From contig NZ_JAUSBA010000010.1 of NCBI RefSeq assembly GCF_030652235.1, positions 107,149-171,148 of the forward strand: DNA of 64,000 nucleotides. Reading direction: 5' to 3'. Below, one piece after another: positions 8,772 to 17,073 of this stretch (position 1 is the first letter of the stretch; each line of letters starts with the position of its first letter). Position numbers and translations under genes: made by a program. Origin of the DNA: Cypionkella sp. (GTDB taxonomy: Bacteria; Pseudomonadota; Alphaproteobacteria; Rhodobacterales; Rhodobacteraceae). Under the pieces are notes generated by a model. The model was not told where the DNA came from and did not search any database. It saw nothing but the letters and a program-made list of their open reading frames with translations.

Positions 8772-9448
8772 GCAGTTTCAAAGAACTGCACGATCCGTCG
8801 TGCGATCTTGTCCTGATCCGCCACCGCACCGCAGAGTGAGGCGCGGGCAGCGTTCAACACCTGATCCGGCAGCTTGCCCTGCATTTCTTCGGTCAATGCC
8901 ACCATAAACCCATGCGTCATCTCGGGATGATACTGCGTTGTCAGCACGTTTGATCCAATCGCAAAACTCCCCACCGCACAATCCGCATTGCCCCCCAACG
9001 CTATAGCCCCCTCTGGCATGGTCAAAACTTGCTCTCTATGCGCCGCATAAAGCCGGATTTGTGCGCCCTCTATCTCCGTCTGCACCGCCCCAAACACCCA
9101 ACCGCCGGGATTGTCCCCGACCACCCCGCCCAAAGCCACCGCAATCGCCTGATGGCCAAAGCACGCGCCAAACAACGGCGCGCCGCGCGCCACGATCTCT
9201 CGGATCAGCCCAAACAGCCGCCCGACCCAAGCCGCAGAATCATGCACCGAGGCCGGGCTTCCGGTGATGATCCAGCCATCAAACCGCGCCCCCTCGGCCG
9301 GAAACGCCCCATCCTTCACCGAAAACGCACTCACCCGCCACTCCGGGCGCTCTGCTTGCAACAGCGCGGCAAACTTCGCGCCATCCTTTGGATGTGCCTG
9401 CGCAAATTCACTCTCGTCGGTGTTCGCCACCAGCACTGCAATATGCAT
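8753..9448 (-). CDS. Class I glutamine amidotransferase (GMP synthase-like GATase)
   Basis: 231 residues; the ATG at 9448 is preceded by AAAGAGAAAG, and an upstream extension runs into the divergent promoter region, so the short start is preferred. The triad is visible: nucleophile in 'LFGACFGHQAIAVALGG' (Cys about residue 90) and 'QYHPEMTHGF' with His and Glu (about 168-170). Stand-alone members hydrolyse glutamine or a gamma-glutamyl amide. It is divergent from a P450, GS-like ligase and ferredoxin, so I infer that it may release a gamma-glutamyl group from a pathway intermediate, as PuuD does in putrescine catabolism. It could instead donate ammonia to an unknown partner. Confidence 0.85.
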   Translation of the reverse strand: MHIAVLVANTDESEFAQAHPKDGAKFAALLQAERPEWRVSAFSVKDGAFPAEGARFDGWIITGSPASVHDSAAWVGRLFGLIREIVARGAPLFGACFGHQAIAVALGGVVGDNPGGWVFGAVQTEIEGAQIRLYAAHREQVLTMPEGAIALGGNADCAVGSFAIGSNVLTTQYHPEMTHGFMVALTEEMQGKLPDQVLNAARASLCGAVADQDKIARRIVQFFETAQVSSP

Positions 9449-9520
9449 AATCTTTCTCTTTACATATTTATGAACATGTATAGCATATTTATAAATCAGC
9501 CCCACGGCAAGCGAGGAATT
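9449..9520. promoter_or_regulatory. Divergent AT-rich promoter with a direct repeat (possible operator)
   Basis: This 72-base region separates the amidotransferase (minus) from the P450 (plus). It holds two near-identical 13-mers, ACATATTTATGAA (9462-9474) and GCATATTTATAAA (9483-9495), spaced 21 bases, two helical turns. That geometry suits a regulator dimer bound to one DNA face, but no regulator gene is adjacent. GCGAGGAA at 9511-9518 is the P450 ribosome binding site. Confidence 0.5.
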
Positions 9521-10777
9521 ATGACGCTTTGGACCCCCACCGACGATGGCCATGCCGATTTGTCCAGCCATGATGCCTTCACCAATGGTGCGCCGCTGAA
9601 CACCTTCGCCCGTCTGCGCCGTGAGGATCCAATGCATTGGACCGATTACGCGCAGGGCGAGAACTATTGGAGCGTCACCCGCCATGCCGATATTCTAGAG
9701 CTGAACCGCCAGACTGACCTGTTGTCTTCGGCCCGTGGTATCCGCATCGAGGATCAGTCCTACGAAGAATACCTCGCCCGTCGCACCTTCCAAGAAACCG
9801 ACGGGCCTCAGCATATGGCCACCCGCATCCGCGTTGCCAAAGCCTTCTCCCGCCCGGTGATTGCGCAGTTTGAACAGGTTATCCGCGATATTTGTGTCGA
9901 TATTCTCGACACCACCCTGCCGAAAGGCAGCTTTGACGCCACCGCCGAAATCGCCCGCCAACTGCCAATGCGGATGCTGGGCCGCATCATGGGCACACCC
10001 GACGCCGATCTGCCGTGGCTGGTCGCCAAAGGCGATGCGCTGATCGCCAACACCGACCCCGATTTCACCAGCCATGTCCTTGACAAGATGACCACCGATG
10101 AATTCCGCATGATGCCGTTCAACTCTCCGGCAGGCGCAGAGCTGTTCGTCTATGCCAAAGATCTGATGGCCCGCAAAGCTGCTTCAGGCGACCGCTCGGG
10201 CATCCTGCCGCTGATCATGGAGCCTGCCGCCGATGGCACCACCATGCCCGAACACGAATTCCGCAATTTCTTCTGCCTGCTGGTTGCCGCGGGCAACGAC
10301 ACCACCCGCTATTCGATCGCGGCAGGGCTGCAAGCCCTCGCCCACCAACCCGAACTTCTGCCGCTGCTGCAAACCCATACGGTGTGGGACACCGCCCCCG
10401 ATGAAATCATCCGTTGGGCCACCCCTGCGATCTATTTCCGCCGCACCGCCACCCGCGATTTTGACTATCACGGCAAGCAGGTCAAGGCGGGTCAAAAGGT
10501 GGTCTATTGGTTCCTTTCCGGCAACCGTGACGACGCGGCCTTTGATGACCCGATGCGCGTCAATCTTGCGCGCCAAAACAATCGCCACGTGGCCTTTGGC
10601 CAAGGCGGCCCACATGTTTGTCTTGGCATGTGGCTGGCCCGTCTAGAGGTGCGTGTGTTGTTCGAAGAACTTGCCAAACGCCTCCGCAAGATCGAACCTG
10701 CGGGTGATCACAAATACCTGCGCTCTAACTTCGTTGGCGGTTTGAAATCTTTGCCCGTCACCGTGACACTCAACTAA
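9521..10777 (+). CDS. Cytochrome P450
   Basis: 418 residues from an ATG with a good GCGAGGAA site. P450 hallmarks are clear: I-helix oxygen-activation motif 'AAGNDTTR' (about 258-265), K-helix ExxR in 'DEIIRW' (about 290), and the heme loop 'FGQGGPHVCLG' with the cysteine thiolate at residue 367. It is a soluble bacterial type without membrane anchor, so it needs a ferredoxin; a [2Fe-2S] ferredoxin gene lies 1.5 kb downstream, but no ferredoxin reductase is seen in the window. The next gene, a GS-like ligase, follows after 40 bases. The substrate is not deducible; an amine or its gamma-glutamyl derivative is my inference from context. Confidence 0.93.
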   Translation: MTLWTPTDDGHADLSSHDAFTNGAPLNTFARLRREDPMHWTDYAQGENYWSVTRHADILELNRQTDLLSSARGIRIEDQSYEEYLARRTFQETDGPQHMATRIRVAKAFSRPVIAQFEQVIRDICVDILDTTLPKGSFDATAEIARQLPMRMLGRIMGTPDADLPWLVAKGDALIANTDPDFTSHVLDKMTTDEFRMMPFNSPAGAELFVYAKDLMARKAASGDRSGILPLIMEPAADGTTMPEHEFRNFFCLLVAAGNDTTRYSIAAGLQALAHQPELLPLLQTHTVWDTAPDEIIRWATPAIYFRRTATRDFDYHGKQVKAGQKVVYWFLSGNRDDAAFDDPMRVNLARQNNRHVAFGQGGPHVCLGMWLARLEVRVLFEELAKRLRKIEPAGDHKYLRSNFVGGLKSLPVTVTLN

Positions 10778-10817
10778 GCGGCCAAAAGCGGTCAAAGAAC
10801 CGCCTCAGGGAGTTACC

Positions 10818-12119
10818 ATGACCGATCACCCGCAGCGCCTGCGCGCGATGTTTTGCGATCACCTTTCCATCATGCGCGGCAAATACTTGCCTGCCAGCAA
10901 GTTAAAAGACGACGAAAGCCGCTTCGCCCGCCCGACCTTTTCGGTGCATTACGACAAAGACTTGCTGATAGAGGCGCCCGGCACGATGTGCCTTGAAGGC
11001 ATTCCCGACATGGCCTTGCGCTGGAAGGGCGACGAGATTCGCCAAGGCTGGGAGCCGAACACCAAAGTCGTCACTGGAGACCTGTTCGCCGCCGATGGCA
11101 CCCCGATCCCGATGTGCCCGCGCTCTGCCCTGAAACGCGCTGTCGCGGCGTGGAAGCAACACGGCCTGATCCCGAAAGTCGGCATTGAGCTGGAAGCCTA
11201 CGCCTTCGTCCGCCGCGATGATGGCCAGATCGTGCCCTACGACACCCCCGGCGGCGTGGTCTATGGCACTGGCAATTTCACCGACCCGAGGCGCTTTACC
11301 GACGCAATCTGGAACAAGGCCCAAGACATTGGCCTGCCGTTGGATCTGATCACCGCCGAATATGACACCCCGCAATATGAATTTACCCTCACATTCAACA
11401 GTGCTGTCCAACACGTCGATACCGTCGTGCTGTTCCGGCAAATGGCCCGTGAAATTGCATGGGATCACGGCATCATTCTGACCTTCCTGCCCAAGCCGAT
11501 CCCCGGCAAGGGTGGCAACGGCATGCACATTAACCTCTCGTTCAACGACTCCAAAGACCACAATGCCCTTGCCAATGGCGATTATGGCGACCCTGCCAAC
11601 CTCAACCCCCTCGCCAAAGGCTGCATCGCCGGCTGGATGCAGCATCACAAAGCCATGGCGGGCCTGATCGCGCCCAATGCGCAAAGCTACAACCGCCTGC
11701 AACCCGCCAGCCTGTCGGGCTATTGGGGCAACTGGGGCGGCGACAACCGCAACGTCACCGTCCGCCTCAGCGCGGAAGGCGGCAAGAAAGCCCGGCTGGA
11801 ACACCGCATGGCCGACGCCGCCGCAAACCCCTACACCGCCGTCGCCACAGTCCTGCAAGCCGCGCTGCTCGGGTTCGAGGGCAAATACAAACTGCAACCG
11901 ATGGAGACTGGCAACGGCTTCACCACCAACGATGCCAAACACGGCACCGCCGCCTGCCTCCTCGAAGCCCTGAACGATCTGCAATCCGACACCACCCTCA
12001 CCACCGCCGTGGGCAGCGGCCTTGTCGAAAACCACCTTTATATGAAACGCGCCGAGGTTGAAAAAACCGCCCTTCTTGAACCCGACGCCCTGCGCGATTG
12101 GTACATCTGGTATCTGTAA
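10818..12119 (+). CDS. Glutamine synthetase-like gamma-glutamyl ligase
   Basis: 433 residues, AGGGAG ribosome binding site 7 bases before ATG. Glutamine synthetase catalytic-domain motifs are visible: metal-binding Glu in 'GIELEAYAF', 'GNGMHINLSF' (canonical GxGxH), 'NRLQPASLSGYW' and 'RLEHRMADAAANPY' with the conserved Arg, Glu, Asp and NPY. There is no Tyr adenylylation motif of GlnA-I, and the protein resembles amine-gamma-glutamyl ligases (PuuA, GlnT or IpuC-like) more than housekeeping GlnA. These attach glutamate to an amine at ATP cost. It lies between a P450 and a ferredoxin, which argues for catabolism or modification of an amine. Confidence 0.87.
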   Translation: MTDHPQRLRAMFCDHLSIMRGKYLPASKLKDDESRFARPTFSVHYDKDLLIEAPGTMCLEGIPDMALRWKGDEIRQGWEPNTKVVTGDLFAADGTPIPMCPRSALKRAVAAWKQHGLIPKVGIELEAYAFVRRDDGQIVPYDTPGGVVYGTGNFTDPRRFTDAIWNKAQDIGLPLDLITAEYDTPQYEFTLTFNSAVQHVDTVVLFRQMAREIAWDHGIILTFLPKPIPGKGGNGMHINLSFNDSKDHNALANGDYGDPANLNPLAKGCIAGWMQHHKAMAGLIAPNAQSYNRLQPASLSGYWGNWGGDNRNVTVRLSAEGGKKARLEHRMADAAANPYTAVATVLQAALLGFEGKYKLQPMETGNGFTTNDAKHGTAACLLEALNDLQSDTTLTTAVGSGLVENHLYMKRAEVEKTALLEPDALRDWYIWYL

Positions 12120-12259
12120 CCCGCCAATGCTTTCCCATCGGTAAAGCCGCACGCGGATGACGCAAAAATTGCCCCGCTGCCGCGTTCACATTGGCACAAA
12201 TATCCCACAGGGGCCCAAGGGTGTGAACCCCGGCGCGTCCCGCCAAACCGGAGCCTGAA

Positions 12260-12571
12260 ATGCAAGCCACCTGGCGCCTCCCCAACGGTCAATCCATCAC
12301 CGCCACCGTCCACCCCGGCCAAACCCTGATGGAAGCCGCCGTCGCCCACAATGTCCCCAACGTCATCGGCGAATGTGGCGGCTCGCTGTCCTGCGCCACC
12401 TGCCACGTCGTCGTTGATCCCGCCTGGGCCACCCGCGCAGGCCCGCCCTCCGCTTTTGAAGACGACATGCTCGACGTCACCGACGCCGACCGCCAACCCA
12501 CCTCGCGCCTGTCCTGCCAGATCAAGATGACCGCGGCGCTCGACGGCATCCTCCTGCACATCCCCGGCTAA
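12260..12571 (+). CDS. [2Fe-2S] ferredoxin, adrenodoxin/putidaredoxin type
   Basis: 103 residues. The cluster ligands follow the vertebrate/P450-type pattern: 'CGGSLSCATCHV' (C-x5-C-x2-C, about residues 39-48) and a fourth Cys in 'RLSCQIKM' near residue 85. Proteins of this type pass electrons to class I P450s, so it is the likely partner of the P450 three genes upstream. A 140-base gap separates it from the ligase; GGAG precedes the ATG. Confidence 0.92.
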   Translation: MQATWRLPNGQSITATVHPGQTLMEAAVAHNVPNVIGECGGSLSCATCHVVVDPAWATRAGPPSAFEDDMLDVTDADRQPTSRLSCQIKMTAALDGILLHIPG

Positions 12572-12636
12572 GACCGCCCCGCTCACCCAATCTTAACCAC
12601 ACCCCCGGCACCCTGCACCGCAAACAGGAGCGCCCG

Positions 12637-13503
12637 ATGACCCCCACCCATCCCACCGAAATCACCCAGATCCCCGCCGCCGAAATCTTCGAGCACGCCC
12701 TGCTCCGCGACCGCTCCCACCTCGACACCACAGCCCTCGAAGACCTCGCCGCCTCCATCGCCCGCGATGGCCTGCGCCAACCCATCGAGGTCTGGGCGCT
12801 CTCCCAACCGACCGAGACCCACCGCTACGGCCTGATCTCCGGCCTGCGCCGCCTCACCGCCACCCGCCTGCTGCACAGCCGCAACCCCAGCGCCCACACC
12901 ACCATCCCCGCCTTCCTGCGCACCCCCGCCTCGATCCCCGACGCGATGGCGCAAATGATCGCCGAAAACGAAATCCGCGAGAACCTCACCCCGTGGGAGC
13001 GCGGCCTCACCCTCGCCACCTGCGTCGCCCAAGACCTGTTCCCCACCATCGACGCCGCCATCGCCGCTCTGCACCCCACCGCCACCAAACAAAAACGCAC
13101 CCGCCTGCGCACCCTCGCCCTTGTGGCAGAGGAGTTGGAGGATGCCTTCACCACCCCCGAACTGCTCTCACAAAACCAGATCGAGCGCCTCGCAGCCGCC
13201 CTCCGAGGCGGCCTCACCCCCCTCATCCACCAGATTCTCAAGGAAAACCGCCGCGCCAGCCTGCCCAGCCAATGGGCCGCCCTGATCCCGACGCTCACCG
13301 AGGCGCTCGCCCCCGAGACCGACCCCACCCCCACCAAACCCGGCCGCCCGCGTCGGCTGCTGACCCTGAAACAGGGGCTGACGATACGGCGAGAGAAATG
13401 CATCGGCGGCTGGTCGCTGAAATTCACCGGCCCCCACGCCCGCAGCGGCGGGTTGATGGATGATGTGATGGACGAGATCGAGCGGTTGTTTCAGCCGGAG
13501 TAG
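12637..13503 (+). CDS. ParB/Spo0J-like nuclease-domain protein (solo)
   Basis: 288 residues. Residues about 8-100 form a ParB N-terminal (sulfiredoxin-like, CTP-binding) domain with 'LEDLAASIARDGLRQPIEVW' and 'YGLISGLRRLTATRLL'. 'AQMIAENEIRENLTPWERG' (about 108-126) is the ENxxRxxLxPxE motif common to ParB proteins. A helical middle region could be the DNA-binding HTH part, and the C-terminus carries 'LTLKQGLTIRREKCIGGWSLKF'. There is no parA beside it, so it is not the chromosomal partition pair; plasmid- or phage-derived or regulatory ParB-like roles are possible. Confidence 0.8.
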   Translation: MTPTHPTEITQIPAAEIFEHALLRDRSHLDTTALEDLAASIARDGLRQPIEVWALSQPTETHRYGLISGLRRLTATRLLHSRNPSAHTTIPAFLRTPASIPDAMAQMIAENEIRENLTPWERGLTLATCVAQDLFPTIDAAIAALHPTATKQKRTRLRTLALVAEELEDAFTTPELLSQNQIERLAAALRGGLTPLIHQILKENRRASLPSQWAALIPTLTEALAPETDPTPTKPGRPRRLLTLKQGLTIRREKCIGGWSLKFTGPHARSGGLMDDVMDEIERLFQPE

Positions 13504-13546
13504 GGGGAGGAACTCCATTGAAAAGGCGGACAATCTAATAACCGCA

Positions 13547-15040
13547 CTATACTATATTTAGAGCTTTCCAAAGTCCTCGATGCAGCATGATTGATTTTGC
13601 GTCATTGAAGGCCGAACTTCTATTGCGATACTTAAATGAGTAGGACGTTTTTCCTTGAGGCATACTATCAATGTTTCCAATAGCACTGCAATTAAACAGC
13701 GCGACACACAACGTATACACTTGCTGATCAGATAGGGGGAACAAAGTTGCCTTAGATGCGGCGAAGAGTTCCGATATTTTAAAATCTCTTTTTCCCACCA
13801 GACTTAGCGCTGAAATTATTGCTTCGATCTCATTCGGTAAAGCGTATCCTGCGAGTTCATCTCGAATTTCGGGTAGAAAATACTTGATAGAGTAGTCACG
13901 CGATGCTGACCTAACGTTGCTTTCAGATAGTCGATTACCACTACAAAACTCTTGCATGTGTGACAAAAGCTGCAAAAAATCCCTTGGTGTGTGGCGTGTC
14001 AGGTCTAGTAAGTACTGCTTTGAGGGGGTGGAGTTGATATAAGGCGGAAAAAATTCTTCAACTATTTTGACGGATCGTGCCAAACTTCTTTCCGCTCGAA
14101 TTGTGGCAGCTCTAAAAAGCAGTGAATTATCGGGGTCCTTGACATCATGATACCAATCAAGCTCCAACGCATATGATTGACGAATTTTATTTTTATTTGG
14201 CCCCGGAATTCTATCGAATAAGTCTGTTCGACAGAGCACAATTATTTTAAACGGCACAGAGTTCCTACTAAAAAGTTCATTCAACTTTCCTATTTCGTAA
14301 ATAAGTGCAGCCAGCGATTTGTACTGAACCTCTCGAGTCGTGAGGATATCATCTAGTCCGTCAATTATAAGATAGTGGTTGCTTCCACTTCTTATCCTTG
14401 ATGCAATGGATTTTAAAGATTCAACAAAATTAAATATCTCAGTAGTATTTTTTACTTCTCCGCCTGAAGATACATACTCAGCAAGCTTACCTGGAAGGGT
14501 GACAGAAAAATTGGTTTTAGACGATTTTCGTACTATGGCACTTGGTGACGCAGAGGGAGAAAGCCCCATAGCTCGAAATGCACCTATGGCCTCGTTGAAT
14601 ACTTCGGCATCAGAAATCTGAGCGCCTTTGTCTTTTTCAAAGGATTCAAGAACATAAATTAGGAGAATCCATGACCAAGCAGCGGGAAATTTTGACTCCG
14701 GTTCTTCATCTCCTTTAATAATTTTTGAAAATGGCGTAAATGGGAAATCTCCCAACGACACAACTTTAACAAATTTATCGAACCGCCCAGACAAAGTTAG
14801 GTCCATGCGTTCTGCCAGCGTTGATTTTCCAGAGCCCTTGTATCCTAAAAAAAGATACTTCTTACCTTCAGTGGCTTCTGATTCCATAGAGCGAAAATCA
14901 ATATGTCCGTCTGTGAGCAAGCCCGGATCATTTGCTCTCTCTGCCTCCGCGCTAACCCATCCGAATTTAATTTTCTTGAAATCGGTCAACTTAAATTCCC
15001 ATTTCTTCTTGGTGAACGCTACGAATTGAACCAAACACAT
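13547..15040 (-). CDS. P-loop ATPase of uncertain role (Sll1717-type), probably acquired
   Basis: 497 residues. Walker A is 'GYKGSGKSTLA' (about residues 67-77), and a Walker B-like 'YLIIDGLDDIL' lies near 228-238, as in STAND/KAP-like ATPases. An opening 'FGWVSAEAERANDPGLLTDGHIDF' resembles P-loop ATPases annotated as the Sll1717 family, whose function is unknown to me. The C-terminal half is helical, with a probable winged-helix region ('LSLVGKRDFKISELFAAS'). Its DNA is visibly AT-richer than all neighbours and uses many ATA, AAA and TTT codons, a sign of horizontal transfer. It sits alone between parB-like and aroC. A defence role is possible but unproven. Confidence 0.7.
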   Translation of the reverse strand: MCLVQFVAFTKKKWEFKLTDFKKIKFGWVSAEAERANDPGLLTDGHIDFRSMESEATEGKKYLFLGYKGSGKSTLAERMDLTLSGRFDKFVKVVSLGDFPFTPFSKIIKGDEEPESKFPAAWSWILLIYVLESFEKDKGAQISDAEVFNEAIGAFRAMGLSPSASPSAIVRKSSKTNFSVTLPGKLAEYVSSGGEVKNTTEIFNFVESLKSIASRIRSGSNHYLIIDGLDDILTTREVQYKSLAALIYEIGKLNELFSRNSVPFKIIVLCRTDLFDRIPGPNKNKIRQSYALELDWYHDVKDPDNSLLFRAATIRAERSLARSVKIVEEFFPPYINSTPSKQYLLDLTRHTPRDFLQLLSHMQEFCSGNRLSESNVRSASRDYSIKYFLPEIRDELAGYALPNEIEAIISALSLVGKRDFKISELFAASKATLFPLSDQQVYTLCVALFNCSAIGNIDSMPQGKTSYSFKYRNRSSAFNDAKSIMLHRGLWKALNIV

Positions 15041-15191
15041 ACATCTTTAAGATTGTGTCAATAGGAAACTTGGCATTTGTTTGCTTCAGACACATCGAAG
15101 AAGAATCACATAGGCCTCTGGAACGCGTTTAGGCGTCCAAACCTTAACAAATCCTTAAATCCACCACCCCAACCCACTGATATGAAACAAC
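15041..15191. other. AT-rich intergenic region upstream of the ATPase gene
   Basis: This 150-base stretch separates the start of the minus-strand ATPase gene from the aroC terminator. It shares the AT-rich composition of the ATPase gene and presumably holds its promoter. I see no repeat or RNA gene in it. Confidence 0.4.
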
Positions 15192-15215
15192 AAAAAAAGG
15201 TCCCGAGTTGGGACC
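15192..15215 (-). terminator. Rho-independent terminator of aroC
   Basis: On the minus strand, GGTCCC and GGGACC form a six-base-pair stem (15199-15204 with 15210-15215) around a five-base loop, followed by seven U. The stem begins the base after the aroC stop codon. The same 17-base stem-loop is found after dinB at 26753-26769. Confidence 0.85.
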
Positions 15216-16316
15216 CTACCCGATCCGGCCCCGAACCCCTCCGGTCTGGCCCCGGTCCAGCAAAAGATGGTCGGCCAGAACGCAGGCCATCATCGCCTCC
15301 CCCACCGGAACCGCCCGGATCCCCACGCAAGGGTCGTGCCGCCCCTTGGTGACCAGATCAATCTCCGCCCCCGTCGCATCAATCGTCGCGCGTGGCGTCA
15401 GAATAGACGAGGTCGGCTTCACCGCGAACCGCACCACAACCGGCTGCCCGCTGGAAATCCCGCCCAAGATCCCCCCCGCATGGTTCGACAAGAACTCCGG
15501 CCCGTTGGCCCCCATCCTGATCTGATCCGCATTCTCAACCCCGGTCAAAGTCGCGGCATCGAACCCGTCCCCGATCTCCACCCCCTTCACCGCATTGATC
15601 GACATCATCGCGCTTGCCAGATCGGAATCCAGCTTGCCATACAACGGCGCCCCCAACCCCGCAGGCACCCCCGACGCCATCACCTCAATCACCGCCCCCA
15701 CCGAATTGTGGTCCAGCCGCAACCCATCCAGATAGTCAGCCCACTCTGGCACCGCGACCGGATCAGGACAGAAGAACGGATTACCCGAGATCACCGCCGC
15801 ATCAAACCGCCCCCGATCAATCCCCATCACCCCCATCCGCACCATATACCCGCTGATGGTCAGCCCCGGCGACAACGACGCCAGCACCGCCCGCGCCACC
15901 CCGCCGGCTGCCACCCGAGACGCCGTCTCCCGCGCGCTCGACCGCCCACCGCCGCGATAATCCCGGACCCCGTATTTCTGATGGTAGGTGATATCGGCAT
16001 GCCCCGGCCGAAACGCCTGCGCGATGGTGCTGTAATCCTTGCTGCGCTGATCCGTATTTTCAATCATCAGCTGGATCGGCGTCCCGGTGGTGACGCCCTC
16101 AAACACCCCGGACAGAATGCGAACCGCATCCGCCTCTTTCCGCTGGGTGGTGAACTTGCTGGTCCCCGGTTTCCGCTGATCCAGCCAAGGCTGCAAATCC
16201 GCCTCTGACAACCGCACCCCCGGAGGACAGCCATCCACCGTGCAGCCAATCGCAGGCCCGTGGCTTTCTCCCCAAGTGGTGACGCGAAACAGATGACCGA
16301 AGGTGTTCAGGCTCAT
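15216..16316 (-). CDS. aroC: Chorismate synthase
   Basis: 366 residues, the usual length. It converts 5-enolpyruvylshikimate-3-phosphate to chorismate with reduced FMN, the last common step of aromatic amino acid synthesis. Signature stretches are clear: '[20 protein letters not shown]' (residues about 14-33), '[18 protein letters not shown]' and '[19 protein letters not shown]' (about 124-142) in the FMN-binding region. AAAGGAG-like sequence precedes the ATG. It is monocistronic, ending at its own terminator. Confidence 0.97.
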   Translation of the reverse strand: MSLNTFGHLFRVTTWGESHGPAIGCTVDGCPPGVRLSEADLQPWLDQRKPGTSKFTTQRKEADAVRILSGVFEGVTTGTPIQLMIENTDQRSKDYSTIAQAFRPGHADITYHQKYGVRDYRGGGRSSARETASRVAAGGVARAVLASLSPGLTISGYMVRMGVMGIDRGRFDAAVISGNPFFCPDPVAVPEWADYLDGLRLDHNSVGAVIEVMASGVPAGLGAPLYGKLDSDLASAMMSINAVKGVEIGDGFDAATLTGVENADQIRMGANGPEFLSNHAGGILGGISSGQPVVVRFAVKPTSSILTPRATIDATGAEIDLVTKGRHDPCVGIRAVPVGEAMMACVLADHLLLDRGQTGGVRGRIG

Positions 16317-16489
16317 GGAAAGGCTCCTCTTTGCATCCCCAATAAGCCAAGCCCCGCGCCCGATAAACCCTTAAAGCAGTTGGTGGATGATCTGAGCCAA
16401 GGTTCTCGACGGCCCTACAGGGCTTTCCCAGCTGGGAAAGAATTGTGTGGTATCGCTGATTATGACCAATTCTATACCATATGTTGTGG

Positions 16490-16771
16490 TTAATTACGTC
16501 CTAACCATGTTAAAACGCCAACGACCCTGTGCCGAGCCGTCAACGTCTTTCGCGGCTTTCTTGAAGCCGTCATCACGGCGCGGTCGCGCAGCGCCGTGGC
16601 TTTTTCGATCATGACAATCTGGATGCGGAGGATAGCCGCAAAATCGAGCCGTTCATACCGCCCCGCGCCCGCGGGTTCTGTCACCTTCGGCTTTGACGGC
16701 TGGGACAGGGTCAGAAACACCCCGATCCCGGCGCGTTCAAGCTTAATCACCCCGCGCAGATTGCGGATCAT
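16490..16771 (-). pseudogene. Fragment resembling the C-terminal part of a DNA methyltransferase
   Basis: A 93-residue open stretch without a convincing start. 'LRGVIKLERAGIGVFLTLSQPSKP' followed by 'YERLDFAAILRIQIV' resembles the segment 'LRGVxxREGAxxGVFITLxxPTKPM...YPRIQILT' found near the C-terminus of type III/beta-type adenine methyltransferases. The catalytic DPPY and FxGxG motifs are absent, and the reading frame dissolves on both sides. I interpret it as the residue of a lost restriction-modification or phage methylase gene. The identification rests on this one motif. Confidence 0.4.
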
Positions 16772-16924
16772 CGGGAAGGTCTGTCGTAAGGCTGTGGCAA
16801 CGGTTCGGCATGGGTGAATAACCCACCGCTAACTTATTGAAATAAGTCACAGCACCCTCTGTCCGCGTGTGGCTACATATCCCCTCTTGCACCCGGCAAC
16901 GGTTTGCCTATGCTTTGTCTTACC

Positions 16925-17022
16925 TCGGGGAGCCGGCGGTCGTTTCCATGAAACGCGCCAAAGGCTGAGATGCGAAAGCGAACCCGTCGAACCTGAACCG
17001 GATCATACCGGCGGAGGGAAGG
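16925..17022 (+). promoter_or_regulatory. TPP riboswitch (THI element)
   Basis: The conserved TPP aptamer blocks appear in order: TCGGGGAGCC at the P1/P2 side (from about 16925), GGCTGAGATG at 16963-16972, and 'AACCCGTCGAACCTGAACCGG' region from 16981 with the closing ATACCGGCGGAGGGAAGG (about 17005-17022). It lies about 50 bases before thiB. Binding of thiamine pyrophosphate should repress the thiBPQ transporter, probably by hiding the ribosome binding site GGAGAGA at 17064. Confidence 0.95.
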
Positions 17023-17073
17023 TGCTGGATTTCTCCATCCCCGACCATTTCCGTCGCAACGTTGGAGAGAAAG

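Noticed and set aside
10902..12152. 416-codon open frame opposite the GS-like gene
   Set aside because: The plus strand encodes all glutamine synthetase motifs; the antisense protein has none.
12191..12207. TTGGCACAAATATCCC before the ferredoxin, like a sigma-54 promoter
   Set aside because: The GC element at -12 (TTGC) is absent and no enhancer-binding regulator is nearby.
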